This document shows positions 26,640 through 35,200 of a stretch of DNA of 64,000 nt, in pieces. The stretch is from Hoylesella oralis ATCC 33269 (lineage in GTDB: Bacteria > Bacteroidota > Bacteroidia > Bacteroidales > Bacteroidaceae). The stretch covers positions 310,001 to 374,000 of the forward strand of contig NZ_GL833119.1 in the NCBI RefSeq assembly GCF_000185145.2, in the 5' to 3' direction. Under the pieces are notes generated by a model that worked only from the letters and a program-made list of their open reading frames with translations, had not been told where the DNA came from and searched no databases. The stretch's first letter is position 1. Each line of letters opens with the position of its first letter. The translations under genes were made by a program, and so were the position numbers.

Positions 26640-29600
26640 TCAGGCCTCTTTCTGTTCATCTTTCTGTTGCACAAGAAACTCTTTCGGAAGCATTCCGAAT
26701 TGCTTATAAAAGCACTTGGTGAAGTAAGAAGGCGTACTGAAGCCCACTCTGTAGCACACTTCATTGATCTTTGTCTTGCCTTCTTTAAGCAGTTGTGCGG
26801 CACGTTTGAGGCGTTCGATCTTAATATAGTCGTTGGGCGACACGTCGAGAGTACCCCTGATCTTACGGTTCAAGCTGGTTCTACTCATGTTCATATCGGC
26901 AGCCATGCGGTCTACATTGAACTCACTGTTCGAAATGTTGCTATTCATAACCCGCTCCAACCGTGCAAGGAACTCCGCATCAGCTTTGCTTATCGACACA
27001 CTGTTGGACGATACAAAAGGCGAATCCGAATAAGCTTTCTTGATATTTTCGCGCGTAATGAGCAGGTTTTTGATAGTACTGAGCAGGTAATCCATACGGA
27101 ACGGCTTCACTATATAGGCATCGGCACCGCTCTCCATGCCTTCTATTTTGGCGGCTTCCATGGTAACTGCCGTAAGCAGGATTACGGGAATGTGGCTGTA
27201 TTCCACATTATGTTTTACACTACGGCACAGCTCAAAGCCATTCATAGGCTCCATCATTACATCAGTAACGATAGCATTAACAGTGTGACGGGCAAGAACT
27301 TGCAGCGCTTCTTCGCCATCAGAAGCTGTCAACACGTTATATTCAGTCTGCAATTTTGCCTTCTGATACTCCAGCATCTGTACGTTGTCTTCCACCACAA
27401 GCAACGTATAATCGTGGGTAAAGCTGCTTTCCGGAGTATCTGCAGAGGCAGTCTGCGAATGGTCGATGCCGTCATTATCGGCAAGGCGGATGGTGTCTTC
27501 CTGATTCACGGGCAGCGTCAATCGGAAGATATTCATGTCTTTGCTGTCGTCCATCTCTATATGTCCGCCGTGCAATTCGGTCAGAGACCGCGCGATAGCA
27601 AGCCCTATACCGGTGCCGGTAGTAGAAGATTTCACCGCTGTATCCATGCGGAAAAAGGGCATGAATATCTTTTCACGCATAGTAGATGGAATTATACTGC
27701 CGTCGTTCATAACAGTCAACACGAATTCCTCTTCATGTTTCGACAACATTACCGATACTCTCGAGGCACAATACTTCACGGCATTGTTCATCAAATTGCT
27801 CACTATCTTGGTAAAGGCCTCGTGGTCGACATACGCATGCACGGCCTCTGCGGGCAGACTAAGCGTAGCATTGATACCTTTTTCGCGCATCAGAGGGCGG
27901 AAACGGTCGTAAACTTCCGTCACTATCTTGCCGATATTGCAGTATTCGAAGTTCATTCTAAGCCCGCTGCTTTCGGTCTTTCTGAAATCAAGAAGTTGGT
28001 TGATGAGGTCGTTGAGACGGTTCGTATTCTTGTACATGATATTCAAATCATCTTGTACTTCTTTATTTTCCACCTTCTTTCCCTGCAATATATTCTCGAG
28101 AGGTCCCTTGATTAAGGTTAACGGAGTGCGAATTTCGTGCGCTACATTGGTAAAGAAATGTATCTTGCTCTGATACATTTCCTGCTCCTTCTCGTGTTCC
28201 AACAGTTCGAGAGCACGCGTATGCCGGCGCTTGGAACGCAATTCAATGTTTCTGTACACCCACCATACGATCAGAAGAATAAAGATCGTATAGAAAAGTT
28301 TTGCCCATGCAGACAGCCAAAGCGGTTGCTTTACGGTGATCGACAATTGGTAAATCTTGTGCGACCATACGCCGTTATCGCCTTTCACACGCACAAGTAA
28401 CCTGTAATCGCCCGCAGGCAAATTGGTATAGGCTATATAGTTATCGGTTCTCATCCGCTGCCATTCGCGGTCGTAACCATCGAGTTTGTACTCCATTTGG
28501 TTCAACTGAGGAGTGGCAAACGACAGGGCTACCACGCGTACCGAAAACGAATTCTGGTCGTGGGCCAAGATAAGTTCTTTGGTAAACGTAATGCTTGCGG
28601 TCAACGGAGTGTTGGGTGAGAAGTTGTCTATCACCGAATTGCCGATACGCAGCTCGGTGGCAACAATCTTAGGTACCTTGGCTTGCCCTTTCAACATACG
28701 CGGAGAAAAACGGATAAGACCGTTCAGACTGCCGAAATAGATACGTCCTTCGGCATCTACCAACGATGATTTGTAATTGAATTGATTATCCAAAAGACCG
28801 TTGGCCGTAGCATATATTTTAGATTCTTTATTATCGGGATTGTAACTGATGATACCATTATAGGTAGAAAGCCAAAAGAGTCCTTCATTATCTTCTACGA
28901 TCTGAAAGACCGTTTGTGCAGGTGTATATTGCGGAATTGGCACTACTTCGAATGCATCTCGGCGGCTATCGTACCGACAAACACCTGCTCCTTGAGTGGT
29001 AACCCATAGCTGTCCGCCGCTATCTTCGAATATACTGATGATTTTATCCGACGAAAGACCGCTCTTGCTTGTCGCATGCGTGTAGTGTTTCCACTTGCCA
29101 TTCGCTGCCTGCAAGCAATATACGCCGTCGGTTTGCGTACCCACCCACAGATTTCCGCGGACATCTTCGTACACATCGTTGATGAGTATAAAGGGCACGC
29201 CTTTGGCATATTCGAACGTTCCGCGCTCCCGATTGTAACGACACAGACCGCGGATTGTGCCGAGCCACAGGTCGTTTCGGCGCGACAGACAGATGGCAAA
29301 CACGGTGTTATCGCGCAACGAACCGGCCTTACCGTCGACAGCAAACGATTTTATAACACGACGGTTATCGATATCGATGAGCTTCAAACCATAAGAAAAC
29401 GTGCCTACCCACAGGTTTTTGCCATCCACACAAAGGCCGTGAATATTCGGGAAAGCGGCACTCTCTGTTACGAACGAGAATATTCCCGTACGCGGATTGA
29501 AGCAGTTGAGCCCCCCGTCTTCGGAACCAATCCATATATTTCCGTTGCCGTCTTGCCGCATCTCGCGCACATGCCTGCCATGAATAGCATGGGCATTACC

Positions 29601-30647
29601 TATCTGCGGAATAAATTTATCGAACACCGGATACTGTTTGGGCATATGGTTTACGCCGCCGAAATAAGAGCCTGCCCACATTCCCCCCTCTCTGTCGCGG
29701 CACAATCCGTACAGAGGATTATCGGAAAGCGAATAGGGATTCGATGGTTCATACCCGAAATGCTGTATGTTTCCGTGCACGATATCGTACACATAGAGTC
29801 CCATCTCCGTGGCAGCCCATATCTCGTTGCCGTTTCGTATCAGGTTGCGAACGAAGACATTCTTCCCGTTTTCCCTCGATACGATGGACTTCACGCCGCG
29901 ATTGCGCATATCGATAGCACACAAACCATGACGATCCGAGCCCACCATCAGCGTATGGGAACCGACGGGAACAGTACTCGATACGATGTCGCCCCGAAAA
30001 TATTCCTCGCCCGAAGCATCCTTAAAAGCATGAAGCATGCGCCCTCTGTCGTTGGAAGAATAATAAAGTCCGCCTCCGAAAAAGCCTATCCACATATTGC
30101 CTTTGGCATCGAAACCCATGCCGGATATATTGGGATGACCGGCTAAACGATAATTGTGCAGTTGCTCGGTATCGAGATCATAACAGAAAAGGCCCTGTTC
30201 ATTGGCAGCTATATATACTTTATTACCTCTGCCACAGATCTGGGTAACATTATTCTTTACCGTGGCTCTATTGGCTGTACGCACAGAAAAGCGGGCAAAG
30301 GCATCGGTCTCGGGCGTGTAAATATAAACGCCTTCGTCGGTTCCCACCCATATATGTCCGCGCTTGTCTTCAAACAAAACATTGATTACCTCGCTGCCTA
30401 AACTGTGCGCATCGTTCTGGCGATGGTACACCTTGATGGTTGTACCGTCGAAACGGTTGAGCCCTGCTTTCGTTCCGAACCATATGAAGCCCGTACGGTC
30501 TTGCAGAATAGCGTAGACGGTACTCTGCGACAAGCCTTGTTGAACCCCTATATGCTTGAACATATAGTTGGCTCCGGCGGCGACAGGCATAAGCAACAGC
30601 AACAAAATATAGACGACCGGTCTGAAAAGTTTCATGAAGGTTTGCAT
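26640..30647 (-). CDS. Hybrid two-component system sensor/regulator (HTCS)
   Basis: This 1335-residue inner-membrane protein combines all two-component parts in one chain. In order: signal/anchor; two Reg_prop beta-propellers (to about 690, many GxxWVGT repeats); a Y_Y_Y domain; a membrane helix near 780; HisKA with NVAHEIRTPLTL; HATPase with GTGIGLAIARSL; a receiver with VVEDN and VTDVMMEP (phosphoacceptor Asp); and an AraC HTH (RMAADMNMSRTSLNRKI, INEVCYRVGFSTPSYFTKCF). The frame reaches a TTG at 30665, but TAACTTTG at 30663-30670 overlaps it, so the ATG at 30647 (or 30635) is chosen. HTCSs sense a glycan fragment and switch on nearby hydrolase genes, here GH43 and the 30879-32879 protein. 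Confidence 0.95.
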   Translation of the reverse strand: MQTFMKLFRPVVYILLLLLMPVAAGANYMFKHIGVQQGLSQSTVYAILQDRTGFIWFGTKAGLNRFDGTTIKVYHRQNDAHSLGSEVINVLFEDKRGHIWVGTDEGVYIYTPETDAFARFSVRTANRATVKNNVTQICGRGNKVYIAANEQGLFCYDLDTEQLHNYRLAGHPNISGMGFDAKGNMWIGFFGGGLYYSSNDRGRMLHAFKDASGEEYFRGDIVSSTVPVGSHTLMVGSDRHGLCAIDMRNRGVKSIVSRENGKNVFVRNLIRNGNEIWAATEMGLYVYDIVHGNIQHFGYEPSNPYSLSDNPLYGLCRDREGGMWAGSYFGGVNHMPKQYPVFDKFIPQIGNAHAIHGRHVREMRQDGNGNIWIGSEDGGLNCFNPRTGIFSFVTESAAFPNIHGLCVDGKNLWVGTFSYGLKLIDIDNRRVIKSFAVDGKAGSLRDNTVFAICLSRRNDLWLGTIRGLCRYNRERGTFEYAKGVPFILINDVYEDVRGNLWVGTQTDGVYCLQAANGKWKHYTHATSKSGLSSDKIISIFEDSGGQLWVTTQGAGVCRYDSRRDAFEVVPIPQYTPAQTVFQIVEDNEGLFWLSTYNGIISYNPDNKESKIYATANGLLDNQFNYKSSLVDAEGRIYFGSLNGLIRFSPRMLKGQAKVPKIVATELRIGNSVIDNFSPNTPLTASITFTKELILAHDQNSFSVRVVALSFATPQLNQMEYKLDGYDREWQRMRTDNYIAYTNLPAGDYRLLVRVKGDNGVWSHKIYQLSITVKQPLWLSAWAKLFYTIFILLIVWWVYRNIELRSKRRHTRALELLEHEKEQEMYQSKIHFFTNVAHEIRTPLTLIKGPLENILQGKKVENKEVQDDLNIMYKNTNRLNDLINQLLDFRKTESSGLRMNFEYCNIGKIVTEVYDRFRPLMREKGINATLSLPAEAVHAYVDHEAFTKIVSNLMNNAVKYCASRVSVMLSKHEEEFVLTVMNDGSIIPSTMREKIFMPFFRMDTAVKSSTTGTGIGLAIARSLTELHGGHIEMDDSKDMNIFRLTLPVNQEDTIRLADNDGIDHSQTASADTPESSFTHDYTLLVVEDNVQMLEYQKAKLQTEYNVLTASDGEEALQVLARHTVNAIVTDVMMEPMNGFELCRSVKHNVEYSHIPVILLTAVTMEAAKIEGMESGADAYIVKPFRMDYLLSTIKNLLITRENIKKAYSDSPFVSSNSVSISKADAEFLARLERVMNSNISNSEFNVDRMAADMNMSRTSLNRKIRGTLDVSPNDYIKIERLKRAAQLLKEGKTKINEVCYRVGFSTPSYFTKCFYKQFGMLPKEFLVQQKDEQKEA

Positions 30648-30662
30648 GCTATTATTAAGAGC

Positions 30663-30670
30663 CAAAGTTA
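30663..30670 (-). promoter_or_regulatory. -7 element of the HTCS gene
   Basis: TAACTTTG on the minus strand matches TAnnTTTG. It would start transcription near 30657, ten bases before the ATG at 30647. No clear TTTG box is seen 19 bases upstream. Confidence 0.5.
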
Positions 30671-30831
30671 ATCATTTATCGGGAGAAAACCGCAAGAGTA
30701 ATCAAAATCTTCTCGTAAACACGGCTGTTTGCAAAGCTGTTTATAACGTATGTTGAACTTACATGGTATGTATATCGCAATTATACGGCATGTTTTAACG
30801 AGTAAAAGCCGTAAAAAAGCAAAAACAAAAA

Positions 30832-30861
30832 GCAGAAACACCGCATATACAGTGCTTCTGC
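30832..30861 (-). terminator. Rho-independent terminator after the alpha/alpha-barrel gene
   Basis: On the minus strand GCAGAAGCA and TGTTTCTGC form a nine-pair stem (one G-T pair) around a 12-base loop. It is followed by a long T-rich tail (TTTTTGTTTTTGCTTTTTT), 17 bases after the gene stop. Confidence 0.75.
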
Positions 30862-30878
30862 ATCGGTTTTATTTTCTA

Positions 30879-32879
30879 CTACTTTAAGAAATTGTTTGTA
30901 CGTTCGGGCGAATAAAGTTCCCATAACGAGGCGATTGTCCAGCCCGGTGCGAAGATGTCGTTGTAAAACCCTTTGCCGTTATGTCCATAATCCCACGTGG
31001 TATGTTGCACCACCTCGGGATAAAATCCGGGCACCCCGATGCCGCAGAGGTGCCCCTCTACAGGTAACAACTGGTTGAGCGACGAGTAGATAACATCGTA
31101 CATGCGGGCGAAACGAGGTTCGTTTACCGCCGTCGAGAGCCACTTCAAAATGTGCGGAAGTTCGAAGACGAACACGTCGATATGGTTGTTTTCTACCGAT
31201 ACATTGCCCCATCCGCGGCTGTGGAAACCGAGGTCGCCAAGCATTTGTCCTTGAGCAAACGGCACATCCCACAGGTAATACCACGACAAGGCAAAATATG
31301 CAGCCTGCTTACACAGTTCGATATAGTGCTGCCGTTCGGCCCCTTTAGTAACCATGGCCAGATAGTATGTAGACGTTACGGCTGCAATGGCGGCCTCTTT
31401 ATCCTCGCAGTTAGCATCGAGAGTCGATGAGAAATAGTCGCTTTTAGATATGATATTCTTCTCCAAATAGTCTACTGTGGCCTTGGCAGACTTCAGGTAT
31501 TTTTTGTCTCCGAAGTATTTATAGCCCATCACGAGTGTAGATGTAGCCGAAGGAGTGCTGCCTCCCGAGGCATCTACATCGCTGCCGTCGTCGTTGAATT
31601 TGCGGGCGAAATGGCCGTCGGCCTTCTGCAATGTTATCAGATTATCAAGCAAGTAGCGCATTTTCTTTTCCCATTCTCTGTGCATACGTCCCCTGTCTCG
31701 TTCGTACTTCAGGTAGTGGAGTACGGCGTAGATGGCTTCCGACTGCTGACGGATGGAATGTACACCGTCCTTGGGCATGCCGATTTTAAAGTTCACGAAG
31801 TCGTGGAAATAGCCACGCGGAGTAAATCCGTTCGCCAAAAAGCTATCGAATATCTCGGTTCCCATGCGAACAAGGTCTTGCTGTTTGTGTGCTTCGCCGT
31901 ACTCGATCTCATTGAATGCGTTGAGCAACACGCGCCCGCAAAAACCTATCTGTACCTCTGCAGAAGGCTTACAGTCGTCTATCGGGATAGTCATACCCGA
32001 ATTGTATTTCAGTTGGTACTTGTCTACGAACGACTTGCGAAAGTAGTTCGTGAGCTGTGCTTTCATCTGCTCGGCTGTATAGAGCGCTTTCACAGGGGTA
32101 GGATTTAGCCGATCGAAGCAATATTCCCATGTATCGGAAACGAACTGACCGAAATCTTTGGCCGCGGTATGATGTATGCGCCACGTCAACACCTTGGTTT
32201 CTCCGGGCTCTAACTTGATAAAAGAAGTAACGGAAGGAGCAAGGGTAAGTTTACGTATATAGCGTTTTGGCGACTCTACATAGGGATAACCGAAGGTGAG
32301 CTTTGCCGTTCCGCTTTCGTTATCGAACCCTAAATAGCCTAACGAAGTGCTGCCCGACAGGATGACTTCGCCCTCCATAGCGGCGACAAGTGCCTCGGCC
32401 GGCTCGTCTACATGGCGCAACACGGTAACTCCGTTACCCGTTTTGGCATCGTAAACGCCTACAAGTGGCGACGACAGGCGGTCTTCACGGAAATTCCAGC
32501 TCTTGGATGTATGAAAAGAAGGGGCTTCTTTCGGCGACCGCAAGTTCTTATGATACCAGAAACCCGGCATATAAAACTCGCAGTCGTCCGTAGCGAAATC
32601 GGTACTCAATTCGGCACCGAAATTAATATATACTTTGTGTTTTGTGTTGATCTTTATTGTAAGCACCTCGTCTGTTCCCTGCATATTCACTTCTTTTTTG
32701 ATAGATATAGGCAAGGCGGAAGGAGTTGTAAGCATACCGTTTTGCTCTGTTAGCTGATACGTCTTCGCTGCATTTCCGGGTTGTTTCAAACTGATGTGCG
32801 ACTTAAAATCTGCTGCCGTTCCGGTTTCCGATACCATGATCACGGAAGCAAGCAATAACATTCTGGTTATGACTCTCAT
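30879..32879 (-). CDS. Secreted (alpha/alpha)6-barrel, glycoside hydrolase-like protein
   Basis: The 666-residue protein has a signal peptide (to about residue 22). Residues 25-230 are beta-rich with immunoglobulin-like strands (NTKHKVYINFGAEL, TWRIHHTA). From about 260 to the end the chain is helical with hairpin spacing typical of an alpha/alpha toroid: RQQSEAIYAVLHYLKYERDR, DNLITLQKADGHF, STLVMGYKYFGDKKYLKSAK, AAIAAVTSTYYLAMVTKG, FHSRGWGNVSVENNHIDVFV. Such architecture occurs in many glycan-active families (GH88, GH105, lyases), but I recognise no specific one. The place next to an HTCS and GH43 supports glycan breakdown. Active-site residues cannot be named. Confidence 0.65.
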   Translation of the reverse strand: MRVITRMLLLASVIMVSETGTAADFKSHISLKQPGNAAKTYQLTEQNGMLTTPSALPISIKKEVNMQGTDEVLTIKINTKHKVYINFGAELSTDFATDDCEFYMPGFWYHKNLRSPKEAPSFHTSKSWNFREDRLSSPLVGVYDAKTGNGVTVLRHVDEPAEALVAAMEGEVILSGSTSLGYLGFDNESGTAKLTFGYPYVESPKRYIRKLTLAPSVTSFIKLEPGETKVLTWRIHHTAAKDFGQFVSDTWEYCFDRLNPTPVKALYTAEQMKAQLTNYFRKSFVDKYQLKYNSGMTIPIDDCKPSAEVQIGFCGRVLLNAFNEIEYGEAHKQQDLVRMGTEIFDSFLANGFTPRGYFHDFVNFKIGMPKDGVHSIRQQSEAIYAVLHYLKYERDRGRMHREWEKKMRYLLDNLITLQKADGHFARKFNDDGSDVDASGGSTPSATSTLVMGYKYFGDKKYLKSAKATVDYLEKNIISKSDYFSSTLDANCEDKEAAIAAVTSTYYLAMVTKGAERQHYIELCKQAAYFALSWYYLWDVPFAQGQMLGDLGFHSRGWGNVSVENNHIDVFVFELPHILKWLSTAVNEPRFARMYDVIYSSLNQLLPVEGHLCGIGVPGFYPEVVQHTTWDYGHNGKGFYNDIFAPGWTIASLWELYSPERTNNFLK

Positions 32880-32988
32880 AAATAATTAGAGTATTTCGTT
32901 TTTCAATAATGAACAATTCTTTGTCGGAACCTTCACAACACTACTTATCATATAGCATAAACGAGAATGCAAAGCCTGCCTGATGCTT

Positions 32989-33188
32989 TGAAAAGAGGCC
33001 GTACCGGTCACGGGCACGACCTCTTATAAAACCACTTATATTACTTTAAAATTATTTAGTCTAAGTTTAAATCATCCAATCAACTTCTTTCTTTTATAGA
33101 ATAGGCAAGATTACTCTTACTATTTACTACCTTGCAGTTGCATCGATGTCAACTATATTCTTCGTGTGTTGGTCGGGTTTCTCTTATG
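32989..33188 (-). ncRNA. Candidate structured small RNA (or long attenuated leader)
   Basis: A -7 element TAACTTTG (33195-33202, minus) is followed by about 200 bases without an open frame. The predicted transcript holds a hairpin GTTG-A-CATCGATG-CAAC, a second GCAAG...CTTGC, and near 32993-33025 a GC-rich stem ending in CCTCTTTTC, a good intrinsic terminator. It lies upstream of the barrel gene on the same strand, so it could be a free small RNA or a leader with an attenuator. No known RNA family is recognised. A second small hairpin (CAAAGC/GCTTTG, 32970-32990) follows. Confidence 0.4.
32993..33025 (-). terminator. Intrinsic terminator of the candidate small RNA
   Basis: On the minus strand AAGAGGTCGTGC pairs with the GTACGGCCTCTT arm (12 positions, two G-T wobbles), followed by a short T-run. 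No protein gene ends just before it, so it must close a non-coding transcript or interrupt the leader of the 30879-32879 gene. Confidence 0.6.
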
Positions 33189-33202
33189 CGTTTGCAAAGT
33201 TA

Positions 33203-33528
33203 AGCCCTCATTTACCAAAGGAATAACAAATTCAAACTTATTGAATACAAATATTGAACCAATTTTGCCTATACGTTATTCCCGCGGTTCAATTTTGCTA
33301 TTTTGGTTTCATATTACCATTTTACACTTATTATTCCGACTATGTTTTCAGCCGAGAAACAAGAAAAACACCAAATTTCCTATATTTCTTCCATGACAAA
33401 ACAAGGCAGACGACGACATCAAACCATATCTTTAAGTACGACAGACCTATATTTCATCTCTGTTATACCATGCTCCCATGTACATTGCACATTATGTATA
33501 AGCCAAACAAAATAAACCCATGTTTTAT
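33203..33528. other. AT-rich intergenic stretch without recognised gene
   Basis: Open frames of 60-100 codons on both strands here are short, overlapping and without domain features; they look like chance. The stretch lies between the candidate small RNA promoter and the first copy of the promoter repeat. Confidence 0.5.
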
Positions 33529-33625
33529 TTTGAGATATGTATAAATTCTTGTATCTTTGCATAAGATAGGCGGCATCTCAGCAATCTCAAACAAGTTTGA
33601 TTGCGTTCGATTTGCACTATCTTTG
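33529..33625 (+). promoter_or_regulatory. Two tandem promoters in a 66-bp repeat, upstream of tRNA-Arg
   Basis: Promoter 1 is TTTG (33529-33532), 19 bases, TATCTTTG (33552-33559). Promoter 2 is TTTG (33596-33599), 18 bases, TATCTTTG (33618-33625). Both face tRNA-Arg and the ADP-ribosylglycohydrolase gene. Each -7 box is part of the palindrome TATCTT-TGCAT-AAGATA. Confidence 0.65.
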
Positions 33626-33683
33626 CATAAGATAGGCGGCACAGGGGCAATGCGAAACAAGTTTCGGCATGCTCTTCGGCAGA
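33552..33683 (+). repeat. 66-bp tandem repeat, two units (locus A)
   Basis: Unit 1 starts at 33552 and unit 2 at 33618. Each begins TATCTTTGCATAAGATAGGC, then GGCA, a variable stretch, the palindrome core AAACAAGTTT and TTCG. Unit 2 is preceded by TTGCAC. The same unit, period and order recur inverted at 47908-47981 before xerD. Open frames across these units give short similar peptides on the minus strand, which are artefacts of the repeat, not proteins. Confidence 0.8.
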
Positions 33684-33699
33684 CATCACTATTAAACGG

Positions 33700-33771
33700 G
33701 CTCCCATAGTTAAATGGATAGAACGGAGGTTTCCTAAACCTTTGATCCGAGTTCGATTCTCGGTGGGAGTA
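33700..33771 (+). tRNA. tRNA-Arg(CCT)
   Basis: The cloverleaf runs GCTCCCATAGTTA..., with anticodon stem GAGGT/ACCTT around the loop TTCCTAA (anticodon CCT), and T-arm CCGAGTTCGATTCTCGG. The acceptor arm pairs GCTCCCA with TGGGAGT, the first pair being G-T. CCA is not encoded. It lies 25 bases before the ADP-ribosylglycohydrolase start. Confidence 0.95.
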
Positions 33772-33796
33772 CACAATACCAAAGTACCGGAAAAAT

Positions 33797-34591
33797 ATGC
33801 TTGGAGCAATCATCGGAGATATTATCGGTTCACGTTTCGAATTCGACGAAACACCGCAAGAGGGGTTCCAGTTATTTACGACGTCGGATGATTATACCGA
33901 CGATACAATCTGTACTATCGCCATTGCAGATGCCATTCTCAATAAACGAAACTACCAAGAGGCGCTCTTAGACTGGTGCCATCGTTATCCTCGGCCTAAG
34001 GGAGGTTACGGCGGAATGTTCGAGAAATGGCTGTTATCCGATAATCCTTTGCCGCAAAGTTCCTATGGAAACGGCTCCGCCATGCGCGTAAGTGCGGTGG
34101 GATGGATATTCAATGACTATCACGAAGTGATGGAGGAAGCCAAAAAGAGTGCCGAAGTAAGTCACTGTCATCGTGAAGGTATCAAAGGTGCACAGTGCGT
34201 AGCGACGCTTATTTACTGGCTAAGAACGTGCCGAATTACTAAAGATGAGGTGGAAAATACAGTCAAACGTAGCTTCGGGTACGACATTCCGTCGTTACAA
34301 GATATTTATAAAATTGGTGAAGAAGGGCATTTCGACAGTACGTGCATGGAGACGGTACCGTGGGCGATACGGTGCTTTCTCGAGAGCGAGAGCTTCGAAG
34401 ATGCCATACGTATAGCCGTCATGGCTAAAGGAGACACGGACACTAAGGCCGCCATCTGTGGCAGTATTGCCGAAGCCTATTACGAAATACCCGAGACATT
34501 CATAGAAAAGACTTACGGTTATCTGCCCGATGATATGCTCAATATCATCGAACAGTTTTATGAACATATACGCAACGATATCACTGGGTGA
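33797..34591 (+). CDS. ADP-ribosylglycohydrolase family protein
   Basis: The 264-residue protein is a compact DraG/ARH-type hydrolase that would remove ADP-ribose from proteins or small acceptors. Both metal-site motifs are present: TDDT at 34-37 and GDTDT at 212-216 with the following CGSIAEAYY. Other family features are the N-terminal GAIIGDIIGSRFE, SYGNGSAMR at 89-97 and SHCHREGIKGA near 122. There is no signal peptide, so it is cytoplasmic. No ADP-ribosyltransferase or toxin is next to it. It follows tRNA-Arg by 25 bases and probably shares its repeat-borne promoters. Confidence 0.92.
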   Translation: MLGAIIGDIIGSRFEFDETPQEGFQLFTTSDDYTDDTICTIAIADAILNKRNYQEALLDWCHRYPRPKGGYGGMFEKWLLSDNPLPQSSYGNGSAMRVSAVGWIFNDYHEVMEEAKKSAEVSHCHREGIKGAQCVATLIYWLRTCRITKDEVENTVKRSFGYDIPSLQDIYKIGEEGHFDSTCMETVPWAIRCFLESESFEDAIRIAVMAKGDTDTKAAICGSIAEAYYEIPETFIEKTYGYLPDDMLNIIEQFYEHIRNDITG

Positions 34592-34690
34592 GGCATTCGA
34601 AATCAATAGAATACATATTGGATAGTTCCCGCAAGTCGATCGTGAACGTTAATGCCTAAATGAAAAGCCGGAAATACCAAAAACTTACGG

Positions 34691-35200
34691 CTATTTTTCT
34701 TTTGAAATAACAAATCTCCCCGAAAGGTTTTTATCGAAATCTATAACGAATGTGGTGTATTCTTGGGTATCTCTGTTGATAACGACCGTATATTTCCCAT
34801 CCGTTAAAGGACCTACTTCGAACGACAAATCGTAAGGACAGATGCAGTCGCATGCACTGCTTTTCTCGCTTTCTGTAATGATAATACGATTGTCTGTCAA
34901 TGATGCATTTGCCCTAAGCTCCTCTGCACAGCAGTTAAAAACGGCATTCACGTGCCTGATGTAAAGCCGTCCGCTGCTTTTACAACTGTACTCTACACTT
35001 TCCTCATAGCCATCCAACTGCGGGAAACCGGCGGATACAGCCTTAGCAGAAGTCGCTTTATCCTTGCAGCCCGTATGAACAAAGTTCCTTAAAGTGAGTG
35101 GTGCATCGTCTTTTGTTTTCTCATTATCGTTGCTGCATCCTACAAATCCCATTGTTAACACCAGTAAGTTAACCAACAAAAATACCCCTTTCCGTTTCAT
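34691..35200 (-). CDS. Cysteine-rich lipoprotein of unknown function
   Basis: The 169-residue protein has a lipobox (GFVGC, Cys22) and a mature part rich in cysteine: FVHTGC, YSCKSSG, NCCAEEL and CDCICPYDL. The chain ends in beta strands (DGKYTVVINRDTQEYTTFVIDF). Similar short lipoproteins with an NCC...CxCIC pattern are common in Bacteroidales, but none has a known role. The cysteines could form disulfides or bind metal. It is convergent with the ADP-ribosylglycohydrolase; an AGCCG/CGGCT hairpin at 34666-34692 lies between the stops. No partner gene is adjacent. Confidence 0.7.
   Translation of the reverse strand: MKRKGVFLLVNLLVLTMGFVGCSNDNEKTKDDAPLTLRNFVHTGCKDKATSAKAVSAGFPQLDGYEESVEYSCKSSGRLYIRHVNAVFNCCAEELRANASLTDNRIIITESEKSSACDCICPYDLSFEVGPLTDGKYTVVINRDTQEYTTFVIDFDKNLSGRFVISKEK

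Noticed and set aside
33166..33544. Overlapping 70-96-codon plus frames
   Set aside because: Several frames overlap one another in AT-rich DNA, with no start signal or domain.
33463..33813. 116-codon minus frame with repeated PPILCKD-like peptides
   Set aside because: It is produced by the 66-bp promoter repeat and runs across tRNA-Arg in antisense; no coding signal of its own.
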